Shown here: positions 6,253 through 13,915 of the stretch, one piece after another
How positions within the stretch are numbered: the first letter of the stretch is position 1
How the letters are laid out: each line of letters begins with the position of its first letter
Assembly: GCA_910584585.1 (NCBI GenBank)
Contig: CAJUBP010000030.1
Span: 40,401-58,964 of the forward strand
Source: an uncultured Lachnospiraceae bacterium
GTDB lineage: Bacteria; Bacillota; Clostridia; Lachnospirales; Lachnospiraceae
Direction: 5' to 3'
Length of the DNA stretch: 18,564 nt
The notes under the pieces: generated by a model
What the model was told of the DNA's origin: nothing
Database searches by the model: none
The model's input: the letters and a program-made list of their open reading frames with translations, nothing else
Translations under genes and position numbers: made by a program

Positions 6253-7995
6253 ATGATTTTATACACATGCAGAAACAGAGAGAAGGAAACAGGAGAACCG
6301 CTGCCCTGCACAGACACCAGGTGCGAATCAAGCCGCTGCCCGGTCTGCGGCGGGAGGGCGGAAGCTGTTTCAGAGATCTACTGGTGTGAGTCTTGCCGCG
6401 TCCCCTTGTATGAAGAAACCTGCAGTCTCTGCGGGCGGAAAGGGAAACGTCTGACCACGGATATTCGTCCGGTATTTCCAGAAGAGCGTCTCATCATAGA
6501 GATTGTGATGGGGAAGCCTTTTGCGTATCTGAAAGAATCCATATGGAATGGAACAGGGAACCGCTATTATGTGAATGGGCAGAAGCTGCCCTTTTCCATC
6601 GGCAATTTAAAAGAGCTGAATAAAGATGAGATACGATGCCGGTACGATCAGCTCAAAGGACAGAATACGGATTTGTATTTTAAAGAGTATCAGGAGAGAT
6701 TTGTCAAGGCAAACCGGGCGCGGTATGAGAGAATCTCGGAAGAGGCGGGGAACTTTATCCGCCAAAGCGCCAAGGACGCTGATATTATGGATATGTTTGT
6801 GTCTTTCAGCGGAGGCAAGGACTCTACCGTAACTTCGGATTTGGTGACCAGGGCGTTGAGCAGGCCGGAAGTAGTGCATATTTTTGGGGATACTACCCTG
6901 GAATTTCCGTTTACTTATGAATATATCAGCCGTTTCCGTAAGGAACATCCCCAAACGCCGTTGCTGACCGCCCGCAATAAGGAGAAGGATTTTCAGGCTC
7001 TCTGCCGCGTGGTTGGGCCGCCCAGCCGGGTGATGCGCTGGTGCTGCACTGTTTTTAAGACGGGCGTCATTCAGAAGAAAATCCGCAGCCTGTTCCGGGA
7101 AAAGAGTCAGATTCTTACCTTTTACGGCATTCGTCGCAGCGAATCTGTTAACAGAAATAAATATGAGAGAGAATCCGACAGTCCTAAGATTACCAAGCAG
7201 CGGATTGTGTCGCCGGTGATTGACTGGATGGATTTTGATATCTGGCTGTATCTGTTTACCAGAGGGATTGATTTTAACAGCGCTTACCGCCTGGGATATG
7301 CCAGGGTGGGCTGTTGGTGCTGCCCGAATAACAGCGAATGGTCTGAGTTTCTTTCCTCGGTTCATATGAAGCGGCAGTCTGAGGAATTCCACAGCCTGCT
7401 GGTGGAATTTGCGGAAAGCATCGGGAAGGAAGACCCGGAGAATTATGTGAACGAAGGCGGCTGGAAGGCCAGGCAGGGCGGAAACGGCGTGGCTTATGCC
7501 AGGAAATCGGTGGTGTCTTTTCAGCCTTGCGTATGGGAAGAGAATGCGTTTAACTATGAATTGCAGCGGCCCATTTCAGAGGAATTGTTCGAATTGTTCC
7601 GCCCCTTCGGATATCTGGATAAACATTTGGGAAGGGAGTCCCTGGGGGAAGTCTATGTCAGGAATCAAAAGGGAGAGATTCTTCTGAAACTCCAGGGCCG
7701 TATTGGTTCTAAGGAACTGAAGGTGACCATTGTGAATGTTCATTTGGCAGGCGCCGGCGATTTGAAGACGGCAGAAGAGAGGGTGAAATGCCAACTTACC
7801 AAATATCAGATGTGCATGGGCTGCATGGCTTGTGAAAGTGTGTGCAGATTCAATGCCCTTTCCATCAAAGAACAGAAGGATGGAGCGGTAAAATACAGTA
7901 TTTCCGAAGAGAAATGCCGACGGTGCGCAGAATGCGTGAATCATTTTACCGCTGGATGTTATATGAGGAAGGTGCTTGCCATTAAGAGGACGTAA
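6253..7995 (+). CDS. sspD: SspD-like PAPS-reductase-family sulfur transfer protein with ferredoxin domain
   Basis: This is a 580-aa homologue of the phosphoadenosine phosphosulfate reductase / ATP-pyrophosphatase family used in DNA phosphorothioation (DndC, SspD). In that role it would activate the DNA backbone with ATP and help insert sulfur. The N-terminus carries zinc-ribbon cysteines (C29/C32, C45/C48, C57/C60). The PP-loop SGGKDS is at 186-191. Cysteine pairs WCC (264-265) and GCWCC (354, 356-357) probably hold an iron-sulfur cluster, as in APS reductase and DndC. The C-terminus (about 515-570) is ferredoxin-like: C521, C524, C527, C531, then C555, C558, C561 and C569. The second set has seven residues before its last cysteine, where three is usual. 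The ATG at 6253 has no clear ribosome binding site and may rely on coupling to the 65-aa gene ending at 6240. A degenerate copy of its 3' end follows the stop. Family is firm; the name sspD rests on neighbours. Confidence 0.8.
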   Translation: MILYTCRNREKETGEPLPCTDTRCESSRCPVCGGRAEAVSEIYWCESCRVPLYEETCSLCGRKGKRLTTDIRPVFPEERLIIEIVMGKPFAYLKESIWNGTGNRYYVNGQKLPFSIGNLKELNKDEIRCRYDQLKGQNTDLYFKEYQERFVKANRARYERISEEAGNFIRQSAKDADIMDMFVSFSGGKDSTVTSDLVTRALSRPEVVHIFGDTTLEFPFTYEYISRFRKEHPQTPLLTARNKEKDFQALCRVVGPPSRVMRWCCTVFKTGVIQKKIRSLFREKSQILTFYGIRRSESVNRNKYERESDSPKITKQRIVSPVIDWMDFDIWLYLFTRGIDFNSAYRLGYARVGCWCCPNNSEWSEFLSSVHMKRQSEEFHSLLVEFAESIGKEDPENYVNEGGWKARQGGNGVAYARKSVVSFQPCVWEENAFNYELQRPISEELFELFRPFGYLDKHLGRESLGEVYVRNQKGEILLKLQGRIGSKELKVTIVNVHLAGAGDLKTAEERVKCQLTKYQMCMGCMACESVCRFNALSIKEQKDGAVKYSISEEKCRRCAECVNHFTAGCYMRKVLAIKRT

Positions 7996-8070
7996 AGGGG
8001 GCATCCTGTACGGATCATTTTACCGCCGGATGCTGTTAAGAGGAAGGCGCTTGCCGTTAAGAGGACATAG
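7941..8070 (+). repeat. Direct duplication of the sspD 3' end
   Basis: The last 55 nt of sspD (7941-7995) recur at 8015-8070 with about eight substitutions and one inserted base, roughly 85 percent identical by eye. The offset is 74-75 nt, so the second copy lies outside the gene. It would encode HFTAGC, then hit a stop. It fills most of the 95-nt gap before sspB. Confidence 0.75.
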
Positions 8071-8090
8071 GAAGACAGAGGTGCAGAAAA

Positions 8091-8990
8091 ATGGGACATG
8101 CAGTTCGTTTCAAGGGTCATGAGAGTTTTGTTTTGAGAGAGGGTTGGTTAGAAAAAGGGCTGCGTGAGGTAAAGCAGAATCCCCGGGTGTTTTTTGAAAA
8201 TTACGGGGCTGACGCCCTTGGGGTAGGCCCGAATATGGCAAAGGCAATCCGTTATTGGCTCAAGTGCGGCGGGCTGACCAGGGAGAATCCGCGGATCGGC
8301 GCTGAACTGACGGAACTTGGAGAGTTAATGCTGCAGGAAGATCCCTATTTTGAAGACATCGGTTCTCTTTGGATTGTTCACTGCAACATTGCCAGAAACC
8401 GGGAACAGGCCACTGCATGGCAGATGTTTTTCAACGAGTTCGAGTATGAAGAATTTACCAGAGAGGAACTGGAGGACGCCATGCAGAAACTGGCGGCGCA
8501 GGCCGCAGGAGGACAGAGCGTGTCGCCCCGTTCCGTGAAGGATGACTGCGGCGCCATTTTGCATATGTATCTTGGAAAGCGCCAGGAGAACCGGGATCCT
8601 GAAGAGAAAAATATCAGTCCTTTCGGAAGCCTTGGGCTGCTGAAAGAGACAGGAGACGGATATGTAAAAGAACAGCCTATGCTGCACCGGCTGCCGGCAG
8701 AGATGGTTCTTTATCTTATGGCAGAGCTGCCGGATATTAATCGGGGAATCCATATCGAAGAACTGCTGACTGTGCCTGGGGGCCCGGGAAGAATTCTGAA
8801 TCTGAAACGCACCGGACTGATGGAACAGCTGGAGCAGTTAGAGCAGAAGGAAAAAGTGATACTCAATCAGACGGCGGGGCTGGACATGGCATATCTGCCG
8901 CAGCAGACAGAGCCGAAGATGGTACTGCGGCAATACTATGAAAGCCAAAGCGTTCACAATGGCCATGCGGCCCGCAGGACGGGAGACTGA
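8091..8990 (+). CDS. sspB: SspB-like DUF4007 protein
   Basis: This 299-aa protein shows the DUF4007 N-terminal signature: FKGHESFVLREGWLEKG (7-23, family form GHETF), then LGVGPNMAKAIRYWL (43-57), a segment that looks like a winged-helix. In the single-strand phosphorothioation system, SspB is, as I recall, the DUF4007 protein with DNA-nicking activity that opens the strand to be modified. No membrane segment or other enzyme motif is apparent, and the extreme C-terminus (from about 285) is polar and probably disordered. AGAGGTG at about 8076-8082 precedes the ATG. It sits between sspD and sspC, the usual neighbours of DUF4007 genes. Family assignment is strong; the nicking role is carried over from the characterised homologue. 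Confidence 0.8.
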   Translation: MGHAVRFKGHESFVLREGWLEKGLREVKQNPRVFFENYGADALGVGPNMAKAIRYWLKCGGLTRENPRIGAELTELGELMLQEDPYFEDIGSLWIVHCNIARNREQATAWQMFFNEFEYEEFTREELEDAMQKLAAQAAGGQSVSPRSVKDDCGAILHMYLGKRQENRDPEEKNISPFGSLGLLKETGDGYVKEQPMLHRLPAEMVLYLMAELPDINRGIHIEELLTVPGGPGRILNLKRTGLMEQLEQLEQKEKVILNQTAGLDMAYLPQQTEPKMVLRQYYESQSVHNGHAARRTGD

Positions 8991-9023
8991 GCAGCGGTAA
9001 ATTTATTAGGGAAGAGGACAAAA

Positions 9024-12000
9024 ATGAAAGCGTTATATGAATTAATTCGGATGGACAGCCATTTTCAGAAATCGGTAAATCTGAATCTGGATTTGGGCAG
9101 TGAAGATCGGCTGAACAGTTATATTCCCACCCGCTCTTCTCTGGTTATCTTAAAAAGATACTTAAATAATATTCTGGGAAAGACCGGGGAACACGCCACA
9201 CTGTTCCTGGGTCCTTACGGAAAAGGAAAATCCCATCTGTTATTGGTGCTGCTTTCTGTGCTGCAGGGAAAATCAGAAGGCATTTTGCCGAAAATAGAGA
9301 AAATAGATTCGGAGGTGGCAAAACTGATTCGGCAGATCCGGCAGGAGAAGCGGTATTTTCTGCCAGTATTGATATCGGGAAGCGGAATGGATTTGAACCG
9401 CTTATTTCTGTATGCCTTGAAAGAAGCCCTGGAACGGGAAGGAATGTCTGATATTGTGCCCAGGAGCAATTATTCTGAAGCGGTGAAAGTTCTGAATCAG
9501 TGGAAGCAAGAGTACCCCAAGGTGTACTGCCAGTGGCAGGAATGTTTGAAGGAACATCAGGAGACATCTGATCATTTGCTGAAAAGGCTGGAGCGGATGG
9601 ACCCGCAGGCCATGGAGCTTTTTGTGTCATATTATCCCAGCCTGACAGCCGGAAGTCAATTCTTTCCCATGGTACAGTCAGAAGCGTGGAGAGTATATCA
9701 GGAGACAGGGCGGGAGCTGCAGGAACGTTACGGCTATGGGGGAATCGTCCTGGTTTTTGATGAATTCAGCAAATATATTGAGGGACACAAAACAGAGAAT
9801 TTCGCCATGGATATGAAGGCTCTCCAGGATATGTGCGAATTGGCGCAGCGGGAGGGGGAACAGAGGCTGCATCTGATTTTAGTGGCCCATAAAAGCATTC
9901 ACGCTTATGAAAAGGGCATTGATAAGTCGCTGAAAGATTCCTTTTTGGGAGTGGAAGGACGGCTGAAGGAGGTTCGGTTCCATGTCAGCGCCCGGAATCA
10001 TTATGAATTAATTGCGGACACCCTGGCCAAGCAGGAGCCGGAATTTTCCGAGAGGTTTCCCGTGTTTTGCCGGGAGACGTCTTATGGGGAAATTGCGGCG
10101 GCTTCTTACCGCCTGCCTTGTTTTAATAAATTGTTTTCAGATTATGAATCTTTTGCAGAAGTGATGGAGCGGGGGTGTTTTCCGCTGACGCCGGTATGCG
10201 CTTATATCCTTTTGCATATCAGTGAGAAAGCGGCCCAGAACGAACGGACGATTTTTACCTTTCTTACTGGAAGGGGGCAGGGAGCGCTGCCGGAACTTCT
10301 GAAACGGGAAGAGGAAGACTGGGTGGGGGCTTATGCTGTCTACGATTATTTCCGGGGACTGTTCCGGGATTATCAGGATCAGCCTCAGATTCACAATGAA
10401 TGGCTGAAAGCGGAATATGCCCTGAAACACAGCGAAAATCCGGCGGAGCGGAAAGTGATTAAGACGATGGCGCTGATTCGGATGATTCACAATGAGGATG
10501 AACTTCCGGCTGTGGATCGCGCCATCCGTCTGGGCATTGGCATGGAAGAAAACTGTTACCAGCAGGCGATGGAAGGGCTGAAGCAGCGGCAGATGGTAAT
10601 GTTCCGCAGCAGCCTGGGAACCTATGCTTTTAAAAATAATATCGGCATTAATGTGGAAAAAGAGATCCAGATGGAGTTGGCGAAACAGCCCATGGAGTTT
10701 CCGGTCTGCAGGTATTTGCAGGAGTTATCAGAACTGGATTATGTTCTGCCCAGACAGCACAATCAGCAGCGGAGCATGACCCGGTATTTTCAGTATGAAT
10801 TTATGAAGACAGAGGAATTCCTGAATCTGAACAGGGCGGAATTTCTCTTTGAAGAACAGTTTGCCGATGGAAAATTGCTGGCTCTAATCAGTGAAACAGA
10901 ACCGGATGTTCATGCCCTGCAGCAGAAAACAGATTCTCTTAAGGATGAGAGAATCGTAGTGTTGGCGCCCATCCGTACCTTTGATAAAACGGATTGCCTC
11001 CGGCGGTTTGCGGCTATTTCCAGTCTGCGGGCGCAGCCCAGATTTGCGGAAGAGAACAGAGTGCTGCTGCGGGAATTGGAATTGTATGAGGAAGATATTG
11101 TATTTGAAGTGAATGCGGCTATGGAGCGAGATTTTATTCCAGGGGCGGGAGGATGTTTTGTGTTTTCCCAGGGAAGAGAACCGAAGCGGTTCGGCAGCGA
11201 TATGGAATTCAATCGCTTTTTAAGCGGAATATGTGAGCGTTATTATCCTTATTCTCCCAGAGTAAACCATGAGCTTTTAAACGTCCGGCAGGTGTCCGGC
11301 CAGTATTTGAGGGCCAGAAATAAGGTGGTGTCAGCTCTTTTGCAGGAGCAGGCGGGAAAATTTCAGAAAGGGACAGCGCCGGAATCCATGATTTACCGGG
11401 CGGCTTTGGTGCGCACAGGAGTCATGGAAAGGCAGTTTAAACTGGATGCGGGATGCGGCAAAATTTTGCAGGAAATTGACCGCTTTTTTCTGCAGTGCGT
11501 TGGACATGCCTGTTCTTTCGGAACTTTGTATCAGAAGCTTCAGGGGAAGAATTATGGCGTGCGGAAAGGAATTATGCCCTTGTTCTTAGCCCAGCGGCTG
11601 TCATTGACAGAGGGAATTCCCGTGATTTACCTGCAGAAAAAGGAACTGGAAATCAATGAAACGGTTCTGAATCAGGTGAATGATTTTCCGGAAAATTATT
11701 ACTTATACCTTGAACCGGAAAGCGGGCAGAAAGATCAGTATTTGATCAAGCTGGAACAAATTTGGCAGATCACAGGAGGAACCAGGGTAACCCGGCAGCA
11801 GCGGCTTTCCCGGATTATAGAGGGAATGCAGAAATGGTACCGCTCCCTGCCTCAGTATACAATGGTTACCAGTGATTTTCCGGCAGAGGAACGAAAAGAG
11901 ATTCAGGCATTTCGCAGATTGTTAAAGCGAAGTGAGATAAATCCCAGGGAAATTCTGTTTGAACGGCTGCCGGAATTGGTAAAAAAACATGGTTTGTCTG

Positions 12001-12620
12001 AAAATTCAGACGATAGCCTGCTGGCGGCAGCAGAAGAACTGCTCTGTCTCAGGCGCTGCATGGAGCAGGCGTTTTCCAGGCTTTTGTATCATATGGCGGC
12101 AGAGGTGAAAGTAATTTTCGGGGGAAAAGAGCAGGAGAGTCTGAAAGGCTGCCTGCACTCCTGGCTCCGGAGTCAGAACAGCGTATGGAAAGAGAAAATC
12201 TTAAGCCAAAATGCCCAGGAGACAATGAAATATCTGGAACGTCTGGAAACCAATGATGAATTGGAGATTGTCTCCGACCTGTCCAAAATTGTGCTGGATC
12301 TCTACATGGAGGACTGGAATGACGCAGCGCCGGAGATGTTTCTGAAACGTCTGAAAGATATCAAAGAAGAAGCGGAGCATGCAGCGGAACATGGAGAGGG
12401 CACGAAGACCATTATTCTGCTGGATGGAAAAGGAAATGATATCCGGCGAAGCTATGAGGATGTGAAAGACAGCACCAGCAGCTTTTTGAAAAACATGATT
12501 GACGAGGCCATGGATGACTTTGAAGGCACGCTGGAGACAAGCCAGAAGGTGGCGGTTCTGGCGGAGGTGCTTCAGGAATTGCTGAGAGGAACAGAACATG
12601 AGGGAATTAATTTATCTTGA
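9024..12620 (+). CDS. sspC: SspC-like large P-loop ATPase
   Basis: This is a 1198-aa ATPase. Walker A is GPYGKGKS at 63-70 (followed by HLLL) and Walker B is LVFDEF with D246 and E247. The remaining 900 residues show no nuclease or membrane motif by eye and are rich in charged helical segments, for example about 1080-1190. Large ATPases of this type accompany DUF4007 and cysteine desulfurase genes in phosphorothioation loci, where SspC is the ATP-hydrolysing component of the modification complex. It loosely resembles the BrxC/PglY ATPases of BREX in size and Walker A form, but no PglZ or BrxL is nearby. AGAGGA just upstream supports the ATG, and the 3' end overlaps sspA by 23 nt, pointing to translational coupling. 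ATPase is firm; the name rests on context. Confidence 0.75.
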   Translation: MKALYELIRMDSHFQKSVNLNLDLGSEDRLNSYIPTRSSLVILKRYLNNILGKTGEHATLFLGPYGKGKSHLLLVLLSVLQGKSEGILPKIEKIDSEVAKLIRQIRQEKRYFLPVLISGSGMDLNRLFLYALKEALEREGMSDIVPRSNYSEAVKVLNQWKQEYPKVYCQWQECLKEHQETSDHLLKRLERMDPQAMELFVSYYPSLTAGSQFFPMVQSEAWRVYQETGRELQERYGYGGIVLVFDEFSKYIEGHKTENFAMDMKALQDMCELAQREGEQRLHLILVAHKSIHAYEKGIDKSLKDSFLGVEGRLKEVRFHVSARNHYELIADTLAKQEPEFSERFPVFCRETSYGEIAAASYRLPCFNKLFSDYESFAEVMERGCFPLTPVCAYILLHISEKAAQNERTIFTFLTGRGQGALPELLKREEEDWVGAYAVYDYFRGLFRDYQDQPQIHNEWLKAEYALKHSENPAERKVIKTMALIRMIHNEDELPAVDRAIRLGIGMEENCYQQAMEGLKQRQMVMFRSSLGTYAFKNNIGINVEKEIQMELAKQPMEFPVCRYLQELSELDYVLPRQHNQQRSMTRYFQYEFMKTEEFLNLNRAEFLFEEQFADGKLLALISETEPDVHALQQKTDSLKDERIVVLAPIRTFDKTDCLRRFAAISSLRAQPRFAEENRVLLRELELYEEDIVFEVNAAMERDFIPGAGGCFVFSQGREPKRFGSDMEFNRFLSGICERYYPYSPRVNHELLNVRQVSGQYLRARNKVVSALLQEQAGKFQKGTAPESMIYRAALVRTGVMERQFKLDAGCGKILQEIDRFFLQCVGHACSFGTLYQKLQGKNYGVRKGIMPLFLAQRLSLTEGIPVIYLQKKELEINETVLNQVNDFPENYYLYLEPESGQKDQYLIKLEQIWQITGGTRVTRQQRLSRIIEGMQKWYRSLPQYTMVTSDFPAEERKEIQAFRRLLKRSEINPREILFERLPELVKKHGLSENSDDSLLAAAEELLCLRRCMEQAFSRLLYHMAAEVKVIFGGKEQESLKGCLHSWLRSQNSVWKEKILSQNAQETMKYLERLETNDELEIVSDLSKIVLDLYMEDWNDAAPEMFLKRLKDIKEEAEHAAEHGEGTKTIILLDGKGNDIRRSYEDVKDSTSSFLKNMIDEAMDDFEGTLETSQKVAVLAEVLQELLRGTEHEGINLS

Positions 12621-13761
12621 CAATGCGTCAACTACATACCCCAAGCCGGAAACCGTATACCAGGCGATGGACGCGGCAGGAAGAATGGCTGTAAACGCCG
12701 GACGGGGTTCCTATGGGCTGGCCAGGGAAGCATACCAATTGATAGAGGATACCAGGGAGCAGATATGCAGAATGCTCCATGGGGAACCGGTAGCAGAGGT
12801 TGTATTGACACCCTCTGCTACTGTTGCATGTAATCAGGTATTGGGCGGTCTGGAATGGGAGAAGGGATCCGCAGTGTATGTCACTCCCTTTGAACACAAT
12901 GCCGTAATGCGGCCCCTGTATGCCCTGCAGAAACAATATGGATTTGAGATCGAAGAACTGGCGGTGGATCCAGAGGCTATGACATTGAATCAGGAGAAGA
13001 TTCAATATCAATTTCTGCGCAAGCCTCCTGCGGCGCTGATTATGACCCATGTCAGCAATGTGACAGGCGCTGTCATTCCCTGGCAGGAAATCGGAAAACT
13101 GGCAGAACCTTATCATCCTGTCGTTGTGATCGACGGTTCCCAGGCGCTGGGACTTGTGCCTGTCAGCCTGCAGCAAACATCGGCGGATTTCTATATCTTT
13201 GCCGGCCATAAGACCTTATACGGGCCTATGGGCGTCGGCGGTTATGTGAATCATCATGGAAAAAAACTAAAGCCGGTTTTGTTCGGAGGAACGGGAAGCG
13301 ATTCCCTGAATCTGGAAATGGACTTGTCCAGAACGGCAGGGTATGAGCCGGGAAGCATGAATATTGCGGCGATTGCCGGACTTCATGCGGCAATCGAAGA
13401 GTGGAGACGAACGCCGGAAGGGGAATGGCTGAAAAGAGAGCAAAGCCTGCGGGAATTTCTGGTAAAAAGCCTTTCCCGGATACCGGAGGCAATCCTGTAT
13501 CCGCCCCTGTCAGGAGAAACGGTGGGGATTCTGTCTTTCGGCCTGGAAGGATTTTCGGCCGGGGACATTGGGATTTTGCTGGATCAGGAATATCATATCG
13601 CAGTGCGCACCGGCTATCACTGCGCGCCGTTTATCCATAAATATCTGAAGGATGAAAGAAACGGCGGAACCGTCCGGGTGAGCGTCGGGCGGTTTACCAC
13701 GGAAGCGGAACTGGAGCGGTTGGCAGAAGCAGTGGAAGAGATAGCGGAACTGAGTGGGTGA
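12598..13761 (+). CDS. sspA: Cysteine desulfurase (SspA/DndA-like, class V aminotransferase)
   Basis: This 387-aa PLP enzyme takes sulfur from L-cysteine as a protein-bound persulfide and would supply it for DNA phosphorothioation. The N-terminus YLDNASTTYPKP (6-17) is typical of the family. H100 (PFEHNA), D179 (VIDGSQ) and the PLP-binding lysine K205 (FAGHKTLYGP) are in place. The sulfur-accepting cysteine is C342 in RTGYHCAP, a conserved short active-site loop close to that of the SufS-like group. Length and motifs are complete. It starts inside the 3' end of sspC with AGAGGA upstream. A housekeeping IscS or SufS role is less likely because no iron-sulfur scaffold gene is adjacent and the gene is embedded in the operon. 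Its last codons (EAVEEIAELSG) seed the 38-nt repeat that follows. Confidence 0.88.
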   Translation: MRELIYLDNASTTYPKPETVYQAMDAAGRMAVNAGRGSYGLAREAYQLIEDTREQICRMLHGEPVAEVVLTPSATVACNQVLGGLEWEKGSAVYVTPFEHNAVMRPLYALQKQYGFEIEELAVDPEAMTLNQEKIQYQFLRKPPAALIMTHVSNVTGAVIPWQEIGKLAEPYHPVVVIDGSQALGLVPVSLQQTSADFYIFAGHKTLYGPMGVGGYVNHHGKKLKPVLFGGTGSDSLNLEMDLSRTAGYEPGSMNIAAIAGLHAAIEEWRRTPEGEWLKREQSLREFLVKSLSRIPEAILYPPLSGETVGILSFGLEGFSAGDIGILLDQEYHIAVRTGYHCAPFIHKYLKDERNGGTVRVSVGRFTTEAELERLAEAVEEIAELSG

Positions 13762-13877
13762 GGGAAGCAGTGGGAGAGCCGGCGGAACTGTGGGAATGAG
13801 AGAAGTACTGGAAGAGATAGCGGAACTGAGCGGATGAGGAAAGCAGTAGGAGAGCCGGCGGAATTGTGCGGATGGCA
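13726..13877 (+). repeat. Four 38-nt tandem units derived from the 3' end of sspA
   Basis: Units start at 13726, 13764, 13802 and 13840, each 38 nt. The first is the last 36 nt of sspA including its TGA, plus two bases. Units 1 and 3 (type A, GAAGAGATAGCGG) resemble each other more than units 2 and 4 (type B, GGAGAGCCGGCGG). The array is therefore a 76-nt A-B dimer duplicated once, with about 11 differences per 76. Units 1-3 each end in TGA; unit 4 has TGG there. The array fills most of the 154-nt gap before sspE. Confidence 0.85.
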
Positions 13878-13915
13878 GAAAGTCAGCAGCATAACAAAAG
13901 AGGAGGTTTGGGTAA

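Noticed and set aside
6607..7392. 261-aa open frame on the minus strand inside sspD
   Set aside because: It is antisense to a protein with clear motifs across its whole length, has no promoter or family likeness, and is a shadow of coding bias.
12628..13209. 193-aa minus-strand open frame inside sspA
   Set aside because: It is antisense to the well-conserved desulfurase and has no recognisable domain.
13726..13877. CRISPR array
   Set aside because: The 38-nt units are contiguous with no spacers, derive from the sspA coding end, and no cas gene is nearby.
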